A DNA stretch of 64,000 nucleotides from contig JASWHV010000010.1 of NCBI GenBank assembly GCA_030760725.1, forward strand, positions 32,617,760 through 32,681,759. The letters run 5' to 3'. The stretch comes from Neostapfia colusana (Eukaryota > Streptophyta > Magnoliopsida > Poales > Poaceae). Position numbers and translations under genes: made by a program. The notes beneath the pieces are model-generated. The model did no database searches. It worked only from the letters and a program-made list of their open reading frames with translations, and had not been told where the DNA came from. Positions 32,316 to 45,200 of the stretch are shown piece by piece. How positions within the stretch are numbered: position 1 is the stretch's first letter; every line of letters begins with the position of its first letter.

Positions 32316-35300
32316 CTAAGAAAACAATTCCGGAAATTGTGCCTTGAGCTCATCTTCCCGTTCCCAGGTAGCTTCCTCTTCTGAGTGATGCTTCCACTGC
32401 ACCTTGCACATCCGGATTCTCTTGTTTCTGGTGAGGCGTTCCATCGTCTCCAAAATCTTGTATGGTTGCTCGGCATAAGACAAATCCTCAGCTACATCCA
32501 CTTCATTCATGGGTAACACCTCTTCAGGCGTCCTCAGGCATTTCTTGAGTTGTGACACATGAAATACATCGTGCACGTCCGATAGATGAACCGGTAACTC
32601 TAGTTGGTACGCGACTTCGCCTTTCCTTTCCAAAACCTGAAAGGGTCCGATGTATCGAGGTGACAACTTCCCTTTCACCTTGAACCGACGAAGTCCTCTG
32701 ATAGGGGACACCTTGAGATAAACATAGTCTCCCACGTTGAAAACGAGTTCTCTTCTTCGTACATCACCATAACTCTTCTGGCGTGTTTGTGCTATACTCA
32801 AGTTGTTGCGAATCTCCCTCACCTTCGCCTCGGCTTCTTGTAGCACTTCTGGACCAAACACTTTACTTTCTCCTGTTTGGTTCCAAAATAGGGGAGTTCT
32901 GCACTTCCTTCCATACAAAGCTTCAAGCGGTGACATCTTCATACTAGCTTGATAACTGTTGTTATAGGAAAACTCCGCATACGGTAAGTTCTTGTCCCAA
33001 CTCCTATTGTTTTTGAGTGCACATGCCCTCAACATATCTTCAAGGATCTGATTGGTTCTCTCCGTCTGCCCGTCAGTTTGGGGATGATAGGCAGAGCTGA
33101 AGTTCAAGTGGGTTCCCATGGTTTCATGCAACTTTTGCCAAAACCTCGAGGTGAACTGTGTCCCTCGATCCGACACTATCTTCTTTGGCACTCCATGGTA
33201 ACACACAATCCTTGACATGTACAATTCTGCCAATTTGGATCCGCTGTAGCTTTCTTTCACAGGAATAAAATGAGCTACCTTGGTTAGCCTATCAATAATG
33301 ACCCATATTGAATCATACCCGGATTGGGTCCTAGGCAATCCCACGACAAAATCCATGCTGATTTCTTCCCACTTCCATTCAGGCACTTTGAGTGGTTGCA
33401 ATAATCCCGCGGGTCGTTGATGTTCTGCTTTCACCAACTGACATGTGTCACATAGGGCAACATGTTCCGCGACATCTCGCTTCATGCCATACCACCAATA
33501 CCTGCTCTTGAGGTCCTGGTACATCTTCGTACTCCCAGGATGAATGGAATAGTCAGAATCGTGAGCCTCCTTCAAAATTAATTCACGGATCTCCTTTACT
33601 TCTGTCACACAGATCCTTTTCCCGTGCCACACCGTTCCTTGTTCATCCTCTCTAAAACCAGGAGCTTTATTTTCCTTGATAAGCTGTCTGATCTCTTGTA
33701 TCTTCTCATCCTTCTTTTGGCCCTCGCGTATGTCTCGCTCGAGTGTGGAGTCCACTTCCATGGCGATGGCTTCACCACTATTTACTAGACATAGATTTAG
33801 ACTTATAACCTCGTCCTTTAATTCTGCAGGCATGTCCTTCAAACTCAACTTATTGACCTGCACTTTACGACTCAAAGCATCGGCCACGACGTTTGCTTTC
33901 CCGGGATGATAGTTGATGCCTATATCAAAGTCATTGATTAGCTCTAACCATCTCCTTTGTCGGAGGTTGAGATCTGGCTGTGTGAATATGTACTTCAAAC
34001 TCTTATGATCCGTATATATCTCTGTCCTCTTCCCCATCAAATAGTGCCGCCAAATTTTCAACGCGTGTACCACTGCAGCTAGTTCTAGGTCATGTGTAGG
34101 ATAGTTCTTCTCATGCTTCCGAAGCTGCCGGGATGCATATGCCACGACATGTCCTTCTTGCATGAGAACACATCCCAACCCATTCCCAGAGGCATCGCAG
34201 TACACTGTGAAATTCTTCTGCATATCTGGCATAACGAACACTGGGGCTGTAGTCAATCTTTTCTTTAGCTCCTGAAAGCTCGTCTCGCACTGTGGCGTCC
34301 AGGTGAATGTGATTCCCTTCTCCAACAGTTTGGTGAGAGGTCTCGAGATCTTGGAGAATCCCTCAATAAACCGTCGATAGTATCCAGCCAATCCCAAAAA
34401 GCTTCGAACTTCCCCGACATTTTCAGGGGTCTTCCACTTCTGGATATCCTCGATTTTGGCGGGATCTACGGAGATTCCTCCCTCCGAGATTATATGTCCT
34501 AAAAAGGGAACTCTCTTCAGCCAAAACTCACACTTGCTCAACTTGGCATATAGTTGGTGTTCTCTCAGCCTCTGTAACACCAACCTTAGATGTTTCTCAT
34601 GTTCTTCTTCATTTTTGGAGAAGACGAGAATATCATCTATGAAAACCACCACAAATTTGTCCAGATATTCAATGAATACCTTGTTCATGAGGTACATGAA
34701 ATATGCCGGGGCATTGGTTAGCCCAAAAGGCATGACAGTGTATTCATACAGTCCGTACCGAGATACAAAAGCTGTCTTGGGAATATCTGATTGCCTTATC
34801 TTGAGTTGGTGGTACCCCGACCTGAGATCAATTTTCGAGAACACACAAGCTCCCCTCAACTGATCAAACAAGTCTTCAATGCGGGGTAATGGGTACTTGT
34901 TTTTGATGGTTACCTCACTCAAGGCACGGTAATCCACGCATAACCTTTGGGTTCCGTTTTCTTGGGCACAAATATCACCGGAGCTCCCCATGGTGAGGAA
35001 CTAGGGCGAATATACCCCTTCTCCGTCAATTCTCTCAAATGATCCTTGAGCTCTTCTAGCTGTTTGGAGTCCATTCGATAAGGTCTCTTGTATATCGGGG
35101 CTGTTCCCGGTACTAGCTCAATTGCGAATTCCACGTCACGGTCGGGAGGCATACCTGGCAATTCCTCCGGAAAAACATCTGGATATTCCCTGATAGTCCT
35201 GATTTCCTCAACTTTCACCTCCACTTGATTTAATTTAATGTCCCTCCTAGGCTCGTGTATCGTTATGAACTTTACTCTTGTGCCATTGGGGTGAGTTAGT

Positions 35301-35523
35301 TCCACCGTTCTGGTCGAACAATGGATGATTCCTTTATGTTTGGTCAACCAATCCATACCCAAAATAATATCTATCCCTTGTGAATCTATCACTATGAGGT
35401 TAGCAGTAAATACTACCCCATTAATGTCTAGACTCACTTTGGGACACACTTGTCTTGTCCTTATTTCTCCACCTGGAGAGTTTACCGCTAGCATATGGTT
35501 CATTTGTGTGGTTGCTAGGTCAT
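32316..35523 (-). pseudogene. pol: pol of D: protease (part), RT, RNase H, integrase, chromodomain-like tail
   Basis: On the minus strand this continues the protease from the B insertion point (NHMLAVNSPGGEIRT, DIILGMDWL), then RT (FIDDILVF, catalytic DD at 34632-34637), RNase H (CDASGNGLGCVLMQ), integrase zinc domain, D-D-E core (MDFVVGL, SDRGTQF, GQTERTN), VFHVSQLKKCL, and a chromodomain-like tail (CKVQWKHHSEEEATWE) to the stop at 32318-32316. A frameshift lies at about 34957-34960, where four A residues (minus strand) stand where the alignment with relatives suggests five. Otherwise the frame is open. The gag half is at 50965-52220 on the other side of B. Confidence 0.93.
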
Positions 35524-35528
35524 GCTTC
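35524..35528. repeat. Left target-site duplication of B
   Basis: GCTTC is repeated at 50960-50964. Both lie in the protease-coding part of D. Confidence 0.97.
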
Positions 35529-38500
35529 TGTAAGGGCCTCAGTTTTTGACACCCATTTGCAGTGTTCATTCCCACACCACACACCTCATTTGAGGAAAAA
35601 TGATGAACACAAATAAAGAGCAAGTAACAATTATCAACATGCTCATTAGGGAACAAACTCACACATTGCAAAAGTGGTACTTCCCACATGTGATATAGAT
35701 GGGCTGGACATATGAAAACTCCTACACTTTGCCAAGGATGTCCATGCCAAGTTTCACCCAAATTCAAAACATTTTTGAGGTCATCTTGGGTGTAGATAGG
35801 AAAGGGGCAGTTTGAAAACATATTCAAATTCAAACTGTTTTCACCCACTGAATTTAAAAGTGGAAGGCATATTCTTGCTCAGCACATTTTTGTGAGCTCA
35901 CACACCAATTTTCACTCCATTTGGAGTTGATCTTGACATGAGCTAAGGGGGAGAAATTCAAACTTTATTTGAATTTCAAACTGCACTTGTGCTGAAATTC
36001 ATTCAAACCAAACCTCATTTGAACTTTGATCAATTCAAATGGCTCTTGGGTGAATAATTTGAGTTGCCAAGGGTAGAATAGGGTTCACTGTTTACCACAG
36101 CTGTTAGGAATAAATTTCAGAGGTTAAAAGAGGAGTGGGACCCACATGTCAGCCTCAGCCTCAAAGCAAACCGACTGAACCACAGTTCAGTCGGTTCCCG
36201 GCTGTTGTGCGCGCGCGCCACCGAAGGGGGCAGCCGGCGCCAGCTCCTGCTGCGTGCCCCAAGCCGGAGACCGGCGGACCGGCCTATTTATTCCCTCCCC
36301 GGCGTGCTTCAGTCGCCATTCCCCGAGCTGCCGACGTGCACGATCCATTTCTCCACTGCCATCACCGGCGCTCGAGTTCCTGCTGGATCGAGCTGATCGC
36401 AGCTTCCTCTGTCCATTCCAAGGTCCCAGCAAGGTACTAGCAACCATCCTCCATCCTTTCCATTGATAGAAATCGATTGAAACCGAGTGATATCGGCTGT
36501 GCCGAAAGATCAAACTCGGAACTGGAAACCGCCGCACCTCGGGCTCTCGTGGACAGCCCAACCTGGGCGTTGTCACGCCCGAGCCAAGGCACCCTTGGAC
36601 GCGCAAGTGATCGGTGCTGCTCATCCCCGAGCCACAGCTCGAGTGGTTGCTCACCGGCGGCGAATTTCCACTTTTCCCCTTTCTGTGTGCAGAACGACCC
36701 TCGGGTACGATTCTGTTTAATTCGTGCTCTAGAAAGGATTAGAGGGCCTCAGGCCACTCCCACACGAACTAGACACGGTGACGCACAAGTTGCCTTCACA
36801 ACTCTGGGCCGGAGGACTTCTGTGCCCGGCGTAATTCAAGGTCTACTGATGGCGGAACGCACGGGGGGGTATCGGGCGCACGGTGAGGACCTATTTCGGG
36901 CCTTCCCCGAGCTGCCTCGAGCTCATGTCGACCTTCTCTGAGGTCCACTGATGCTCCCCGACCGATTTCCCAAGTAGCTGAGGTACTAGGAGCGTCAGCC
37001 GTCATGGCCGAAGTCGTTCCGATATGGCGGCTCGTCGCCGACCATGCTCCGGCCGTTGTCATGAGCAGCTGACCCTCGGATCATGTTCCCCAAGTAAAAG
37101 TAGGCAGGGGCGGCCAGAATCAAGAAGTTTGAAGCGGTACAGCAGCCAGCGGCGAGCTCTCCGGCGAGGTCCCTCGGCGGCGGAGCGCGGGTGTCGCGAG
37201 GTTGAAGAAGGGGGTGGACCCCAGCTGTCAGCGGCCGATATTTTGAATCGGGATCCGGCTGCGGCCGGGATCGGGTGTGCTGGCGCGCAAAAGCCTTGTG
37301 GGCCGCGGTGTGCTGTCGCTTCGGCGTGCGACGCGTGTCTCCTGGGCCCACGCGCGAGTTTAAACTTTTCCCCGATTTTCAGATTTCCTTCAAACTTCAA
37401 ATCCTTATAACTTTGGCTAGAAAGCTCCAAATTGAGTGAACCAAATTTTGCTGGATTCAGCTCTTTGAGTACTTTCCAGAAAATCAAGTGTCACTTCATG
37501 AGATTCCTTAATTCTCCAGAATTAATTCCTTAAAGTTTAAACTGTTAGGAATTTTAACTGGAGAATCATTTGGAGGAAAATCCTGAAATTTTGCTGAGAT
37601 GTTCACCAAAATATCCTTGAACTACCATAAAAATTTCAGATCCATTTGAGCTCATTTAGTCCACCTAATGGTGTGATTAGTAAAACTGTTCCAGAGAAAA
37701 TAGAAAATGTTCAGAAACATTTTCAGAATTTTCTCTGAAATTGTTTAGCTCATATCTTTAGTTAGAGACTTCCAAATTAAGTGAGACCAATTCCATTAGA
37801 ACCCTCTGAAAATCTAGTTCTCAGAAAGTCATAGTTTGTTTCATGAAAATACCTAGAACACCCTAAAAGCCTTTAATTAAGGTCAAGGACATAATTATTT
37901 GTGGAGGGCTCAAATGAGCTTTGCTGCAACTAAAACTTGACCAAGTCTCTGTTTAGGTTGTAACCAAGCCACAGTAAAAGTTTCACAGTCATTAGGTCTA
38001 TCTAGTAAAGGTTATAGACTTCACAACTTCAAAGTTAATACAAAAGCATTTAATTAATACATACATTGTTCTTATCATGTAGTCGCTAAGGTCGAGGAGG
38101 AACCCGAAGTCCTAGACTTCGTTACTCCGGAGGAACAGCTAGCCTACGACCAAGAGCAGCAAGGCAAGCCCCGGTTTGCATTAACCTTTTTACAAATTTT
38201 TATTGTTTTGAGCACATAATTGTTTTCTTTGTTCTTTGCATTAGAGTCTTGATTGGAAACCCAACTGCACAGCCAAGAAAACCATGGGTTGGGTTTAGGA
38301 TTGCAAACCTCGTAGCCACCGCATTGCTAGGATAGAGTAGGATTCGGTACAAGTCGAGTAGTTGGAACTACTCGCGAGAATAGGCTAGAGGCACATTGCT
38401 CGGGTAGAGATAGCACATGATACACATGGCAAGAAAATGAGACCGAGCGGAGAGTAAGGGCAGCAGGACTTTGGGGCCTGTGTGCTGTAGCTCCGCTTGT

Positions 38501-39572
38501 GTCGATTGAGGACCGAGCCGTGTGCGGGCCTGTTGAACAAGCTAGAACAGTACCGAAGACCTACCGGCTATATGGGAACCGGGAAACTGATGTAACTCGG
38601 GTAGCTGGGTATTGAGGCATTGCCCGTCGTTCAGAGGGTAGGTTGAGAGCTCGAGGTGTAAATCAGCTGGCGGCACAGAGATGCGCGTGCAGGGACCTCT
38701 TGCTCGGGACGATGGGACCGGTTCAATATTTGGCTAACGGGTGAAAGGTAGTCGCGTACGGCGTCCGTGATGGTTGTTGTAGGCAACATCGAGTACGGGC
38801 GTACGTGACGGGTTGTTCGGGTAACCCTGCAGGTGTAAATCGATTATAATCGCCGTCCCTCGCGGTCAGTGAGTACCACTTGTTCACTGTACCGTGACGT
38901 AGAAAGAACAGGCTAGTTACATGTTAAAATGTTGCTGATTGAAAGTTGGATATTGATTGTTAATGATATGTTGTAGCTTAGTGCTAACTAAAGTTCTTTT
39001 CAACTTTGGGCAAAGTACATGAGAGAAATGCGTTTCTTGTTTGATTGCGGCTCTCTCATGTGCCTTAGCGTAAAGTTCTCCACAACCTGCTGCTAAAACT
39101 TGAAAGTAAGGTTCTACTAATTAGGCGAGTCCTTGCAAATGATTTTTACCTCATGCAACCCATCACCCTCATGTAGAAGTTTCATGTTTAGGTGAGACGG
39201 GTCAGACTTGCTGAGCCTTCGTGCTCACTGCTTGTGTTTGAAGCTTTTGCAGGGTTCTATGAGGAAGGGACTCCCGAAGAGGAGACGGAACCCCAGGAGG
39301 GGAACCCCGTCGAGTGGGAGTCGTGCACGCCGCAGAGTTAGTGTGCGTGTGTGCTAGCAAGGACACGTTCGAGGGCTGAACGTGCACTTGATGCTTAGTC
39401 TACGCCCGCGAGTGTGGACTAAACTTATTTTGATGTAAACATGTTGATAAACTTGTTTATGTAATAAAGCTTCCGCTTCCGCTTTGTACCTTTGACGTGT
39501 GTTATACGGTGCTGTGCAACGCAGCACCCCTCAGCGTGATCCTGGCTCGACAGGACCAGTGGGGTCGTGTCA
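35529..39572 (+). repeat. 5' LTR of B (4044 bp)
   Basis: TGTAAGGGCC...GTGTCA, followed by the primer site. The TATA-like TATTTATT is at 36285-36292 and AATAAA at 39463-39468. The predicted exons correspond to those of copy A. Confidence 0.97.
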
Positions 39573-39575
39573 GCG

Positions 39576-39587
39576 TGGTATCAGAGC
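39576..39587 (+). other. Primer-binding site of B (initiator Met tRNA)
   Basis: TGGTATCAGAGC lies 3 nt after the LTR end and is complementary to the 3' end of initiator tRNA-Met. Confidence 0.95.
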
Positions 39588-41071
39588 TCGCTTGAGGTTT
39601 AACACAGTACAAAGGTCTTCTTTTTCAAAAATCCAGTGAGGAACGAGTTAGTAGCCCGTATAAGGATGTTATTAGTATATAGAAAGTGGCTTATTAACTT
39701 ATTTGTTATGTCGGAAAATCGTGCATCTCGGGACGTTCATGTCTTGGGGGGTGCACGTAAGCGCTGTCCACCAGTGCGCACAAGCTGAAGGGTGGAGCCC
39801 CACGGGTGGCAGGTAACCCGACCCGCTTTGATATCCTCTACGACTCTTCATGTCGTTTGGGGTATTCGAGCAACGTCTGTCCCTGGCGTGCGTGGTGCAA
39901 CATGGGAGACCCCGTCACGTGGTCTGAAACGTGAACACGTAACTCAAGGCGTGTTTGGCTTGAGAACATCCGGGCGAGTGATGACGGCCGGGTGTACAAA
40001 CTGTATGGATTCCGGGCTCGGTGTGCAGCCGAGTCTGATGATTGTTTGAGTTTCTGCAGGTAGCCTTACCACGAAACGGTAGACGTGTAGCATCCGTGTG
40101 CGAGTGACGAGTAGTGCCACTGAACTAACGAAGCCGGCTAAATCCGGTATAGGTTTTTCCTTTGTGAGGACGTAGTACCGACATAATCTGGTGACGCCTC
40201 GACGTCACACCCAACAAAATGAACAACTTCATTTAAAATTTGATGGTTTTGATCCAAAGTAGTAAAACTTGATGTAACTCCTTCCCTTGAACAGGATATT
40301 CAAAGTTAATAAATTTTCAACTTATAGGATGTTAAGGACAGAGCACTCTGTTTTCAGCTAAATCAAGGCTGAAGTTAATCAGAGGTTAGAGGTTGAGTTC
40401 TTTCGAGGTTGGGGTCGTATGATACATTTCTGGAAAGCTTTGGAGGAGCTTTACAACTTTTCTGTTGAGTTCCAGAGGTGTTTCATCCCTTAACCACTCG
40501 AAAAATGCAGTAGAGTTGAAACTGTCCAGAAAACAGGACGGAGCAAAGACTCTCTGTAGACTCTCTGTAAATTAAGCATAACTTCCTGCATAAAAATCCA
40601 AAAATAGAAAATGAGGTGGTTCTGGGAAGCTTATGAGATGGGTTACAACTTTGTAACAGAAAGTTTTGTCAGATTAGGAACAGAATTAACTGGAATTCTT
40701 GGATCAAATCAGTACCTAAGGCAGGGAGGTGCTGTCCAATTGTTCCCAGAAATTCTGTTAACTTTGACATCTCATAACTTTTGAACCAGAGCAGATCTTA
40801 GGCCAACCAAATACTTTCTGGAAAGCTATTGAAGTTAACTTTAACTTTGATGTTGAGCTCCAGGACTGGTTTTGCTTTTAACCTGGCCTAAATCAGATTG
40901 ATATGGAAACTGGTCAGGGCTGTCGTGGGAACAGCAGATCAGCAGTCAAATTTGTTTAAAAATTTGAACTATGTTTCCAAGTGTTAAGGGTTCAATGACA
41001 TATCTTATGTTATAACTTAATGGTTTACTGTTTAAATAAATATTTGATATTTCTCAAATATATTTTTACAG
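39588..41071 (+). other. Untranslated leader of B between primer site and ORF0
   Basis: About 1.5 kb without a convincing gene. It has many stops and becomes AT-rich toward the end. It ends in TATTTTTACAG directly before the ORF0 ATG, a strong 3' splice acceptor, so much of it may be intron in an ORF0 mRNA. A packaging signal is also plausible here, but none can be recognised. Confidence 0.6.
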
Positions 41072-42016
41072 ATGGCAGCAGATAAACGGTTGGAGAACGG
41101 GTGGGTAGTTTCCCACTGCTCTGACCGTAGCGGCTACCCGGGAGCATTGTGGCTAATGCTCCAATATTTCGGGTACAACCAGATGCCGCAATACTTCGCC
41201 AAGGAAGAAGGCGAAGAGGGGAACAAGACGTGGACGATCCATGTCGAGGTTCGTGCAGGGCCTACGCCACCCGGTTGGGTGCCATTCACCGTCACGGTGA
41301 GAGGAAGACAACCGGAAGGGATGTGGCAAGTGGCAGCCCGTGACACTATGTCACGTTTCTGCCAACTACACGTACAGGCTATGGAGGGAACTCCATACGC
41401 ACTCGTTCCGGTGGAGGGACGAGCTCAGCATGTGTGGGAAGAGAGGTACCTAGAGGCAACAAACCCGAGTTGCCCAAGGTACAACCCCGCGGAGGCAAAT
41501 CTCAGCCTCCAAATGAGGGCGGGAAACGCTGTGATGGACAGCCAAGCTGTTCATACGGAGCATCTCGCCACCAAGCTCAAGGAGAGCACAAGCCGTGGAG
41601 ATCATTTTGAGAGTGCTCACAGTGCACTCCGCAATGTGCTCCTTCCGACGATCAAGCGACTGAATGAACAACACAATCAGTTGCGTCGTCTGAAGAAGGC
41701 AAAGAAGAAGAGCCGTGTTGACATTGCGGCGTTGCAAGAGCTGGTGCAGACCCTAACCCAGCAGAATGAGGACCTTGCTCAAGAGCGGGACGACGCTATT
41801 GAGGAAGGACAAGGCTGGGAAGAGGACTACAACCAGGCTATGGACGAGGTGCATGCATTGCAGGACCTCGTGCCCCCGGTATTGGGCGTACCGGTAGTCT
41901 TGGGTCTTCCAGCCATGGGAGAACCTGGAATGGGAGAAGAGGTGGTAGACCCCGAGCCACCAGCAGAGGTACCGGAGGAGGACGACCCACAGGAGGTCGA
42001 GTTCTACTCCGAGTAG
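41072..42016 (+). CDS. ORF0 of B, complete, 314 aa
   Basis: ATG at 41072 follows the acceptor TTTTTACAG with no gap; TAG at 42014-42016. Visible parts: residues 1-170 with no recognised fold (WTIHVEV, WVPFTVTVRG); basic patch near 205-215 (LRRLKKAKKKSR), which could bind nucleic acid or act as a nuclear signal; heptad-like coiled coil about 216-265 (ALQELVQTLTQQNEDLAQE); Pro/acidic tail ending EVEFYSE. There are no gag, pol or envelope-like membrane features. Similar extra ORFs are known in RIRE3/RIRE8-like elements without an agreed function. D has a shorter ORF0 in the same place with a similar acidic end. Confidence 0.87.
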   Translation: MAADKRLENGWVVSHCSDRSGYPGALWLMLQYFGYNQMPQYFAKEEGEEGNKTWTIHVEVRAGPTPPGWVPFTVTVRGRQPEGMWQVAARDTMSRFCQLHVQAMEGTPYALVPVEGRAQHVWEERYLEATNPSCPRYNPAEANLSLQMRAGNAVMDSQAVHTEHLATKLKESTSRGDHFESAHSALRNVLLPTIKRLNEQHNQLRRLKKAKKKSRVDIAALQELVQTLTQQNEDLAQERDDAIEEGQGWEEDYNQAMDEVHALQDLVPPVLGVPVVLGLPAMGEPGMGEEVVDPEPPAEVPEEDDPQEVEFYSE

Positions 42017-42288
42017 GGGGTTACGGTTGCCAAGTAGGGCAGCTAGGGTAGCGTAACCCAACTTTTGTAATCGGTGACATGTCGTGTAGACAGTAGCGTA
42101 TGTATAGGTAGTGACGACATGAGCACGACTTCTCGGAGATCCGAGAATAATGTATCTTGTATAAAGTTTATGCTTTATCAATATATGTGAATGTTGTGCA
42201 AGTTAATCATGCGTCGCTTCAATACTTACTCCTGTTTATGGAATTTTGAGTAAGACATGTGCTAATTGCTGCTGTGTTGAATTTCAGA

Positions 42289-45200
42289 ATGACGCGTACT
42301 CGTGCCAACCCCGATGTTGGAGGTACTGGCCAAGGGGGAGAGACCTCCCAACCACCTCCCGAGGACTCCTCGGGACAGCAGCAGCAACAGCAACAGCAAA
42401 CACCGCCACCGCCACTGCCAACGGTTACATTGGCCGACATTGTCGCGGCAATGGCGGGTTCACATCAGCAGCATACAGAGCTGCTGCAAACGTTAATTGC
42501 GAATACGTCTCGCCCAGAGAGACGTCAAGATCGTGAGGAGCGCCAACAGAGCTCCTACTCTGACTTCCTGGCGACTCATCCCCCTGTATTCTCAAGGGCG
42601 GATGAACCACTTGACGCGGACAACTGGCTCCGCGCCATAGAGATGAAGTTCGAGCTGCTCCAAATCAGCGAGCAGCGCAAGACTCAGTTCGCGGTCCAGC
42701 AGCTCCAAGGATCCGCGAGCGCGTGGTGGGCCAACTTTTGTGCTTCACAACCCACCGACCGAGTGATGACCTGGGCGGAGTTCCGGACGGCCTTCCGGGC
42801 CTATCATATACCGCCCGGTTTGATGAAGAGGAAGACGCAGGAATTCCTACACCTGCAACAAGGGAGCCGGAACGCGCTGGAGTACTCCAGAGCGTTCAAC
42901 GATCTCGCACTCTACGCGTCGTATCACGCAGATACGGACGAGAAGCGGCGGGACCACTTTTACCAGGGGCTTAACCCGCTCCTGAAGGACAAGCTGGCGA
43001 TGTTCAATCGCGGCAGCCTCAACGACATAATTGATGTTGCGATTGTTCAGGAGGACTCTGGCAAGGAGTTGGCGGCGGCAGAGCGAAAGCGAAGCGCGCC
43101 GCAGAGCAGCGGAGAAGGAGGCGGTCCTTCTCAGAAGTTTCGGATGGTGAATCGCCCACCATCAGGCCCACGCTGGCAGCCACCACAGCGGTCGATGTCG
43201 TTCCGCAGTCGGCCGTACTCTTCACCGGCATTCCGGCCGGCACTGCCAGTACCACCGCAACAACAACAGCAGCAGCGGGCGATGCCGCGTGCGTTTGCAC
43301 CTCCGCAACGCATGCCGGGCTTTCGTCCACCAAGTACTCCACCAGCAGCGGCCACATGTTACAAGCGTGGTCGTCCAGGACACTTCGCGAGCAGTTGCCC
43401 GGAGAGGCAAGGCGGCGGAGTGGCACCACAGTTTCCGGGGAGGAATCAACCCCGGAACCCTACTAATGCGCGGCGGGCAAACCCTAGGCCCGGCACTGTC
43501 CACCAGCTTGCCATTGAGGACGTGCCGGAGGGCGAGCCAATCCTTGCGGGTATGTTCCAACTCCACCAGCATCCCGCTATAGTACTATTTGATTCAGGCG
43601 CCACGCATAATTTTATTAGCCAAGCTTTCATTGCTAAACACAGCTTGCCAATACTACCCACCGATAGTCCATATTTAATTTGTTCACCGGGTGGGAAGAT
43701 TTCAGCAAGCGTAATGGTCTCCAAAGCACCATTATGCTTAGCGGGTAGAGTGTACCCCACGTCTCTCATTATCTTAGAGGGACAGAAGGTCGATGTCATC
43801 CTAGGGATGTCGTGGTTAAACCGCCACGGCGCTGTTTTAGACACCGTCCTCCGAGTCGTGCACTTAAACTCAGGAGTGCACGGTTCTCACTCATTATTTC
43901 TGGACAGTCCAGAAATAAAACTTCCAAGTGTCTATCAAGCCACAACCATCAGATTGGAAGACATTCCAGTGGTCCGAGAATTCCCTGATGTATTCCCGGA
44001 TGATTTGCCGGGGATGCCACCCGATAGAGAGGTGGAGTTCAAGATTGAACTTGCACCGGGAACCATGCCAATATCCCGAAGGCCGTACAAGATGGCACCC
44101 AAGGAGTTGGCTGAACTGAAGACTCAGCTCACGGACCTTCTGGAGAAGGGTTTTATTAGGCCGAGCTCCTCGCCATGGGGCTGTTCGACATTATTTGTCA
44201 AAAAGAAGGATGAAACATTACGGCTTTGCGTGGACTACCGTCCATTAAATGCCGTAACCATCAAGAACAAGTACCCGTTGCCACGGATCGACATGTTGTT
44301 TGATCAGTTGGTCGAAGCAAAGATCTTTTCCAAGATGGATTTAAGATCCGGGTACCATCAGATTAAGATAAGGGCGGAGGACATTCCAAAGACAGCTTTC
44401 TCGACAAGGTATGGACTTTATGAGTACCTGGTCATGTCCTTCGGCCTCACCAATGCTCCAGCTCACTTCATGTACTTGATGAACTCGGTATTCATGCCCG
44501 AGCTGGACAAGTTTGTCGTGGTCTTCATCGATGACATCCTGGTATATTCCAAGTCGGAGGAAGATCACAAGAAACATCTGCGTATAGTCTTGCAACGGCT
44601 GCGGGATCACAAGTTATACGCAAAATTCAGCAAATGCGAGTTTTGGATATCGCAGGTGCCTTTCCTCGGGCATATCATCTCAGCGGAGGGTATCGCTGTG
44701 GACCCGAGCAAGATTACTCAAGTGCTGAATTGGAAATCCCCGAGAACCGTTCACGAGGTACGGAGTTTCCTCGGACTCGCGGGATATTATCGGAGGTTCA
44801 TTCCGAACTTCTCGAAGATTGCCAAGCCAATGACAGAGCTGCTGAAGAAGGCTACCAAATATGTTTGGAGTCCAGCATGTGAAGCAGCATTCAAGGCTTT
44901 AGTCAAGCACCTGACATCAGCACCGGTTTTGGCGCAGCCAGACACAACAAAACCGTTCGATGTGTACTGCGATGCATCCGGCATTGGGCTCGGATGTGTG
45001 TTGATGCAAGACCGAAGGGTGGTCGCGTATGGGTCACGGCAGCTTAGGAATCATGAGCAAAATTATCCAACTCACGACTTGGAGCTCGCTGCCGTGGTAC
45101 TCGCACTGAAAATGTGGAGGCACTACCTACTCGGTAACCTCGTACATTTATATACCGACCACAGAAGCCTCAAGTACATATTCACTCAGAAGGAGCTGAA

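Noticed and set aside
39576..39587. Possible tRNA gene at the TGGTATCAGAGC sequences
   Set aside because: Only the 12-18 nt complementary to a tRNA 3' end is present, next to LTR ends; these are primer-binding sites.
39792..40049. 85-codon frame in the B leader
   Set aside because: It has no homolog in the leaders of other families, no strong start context and ordinary codon use; the leader is better explained as untranslated or intronic.
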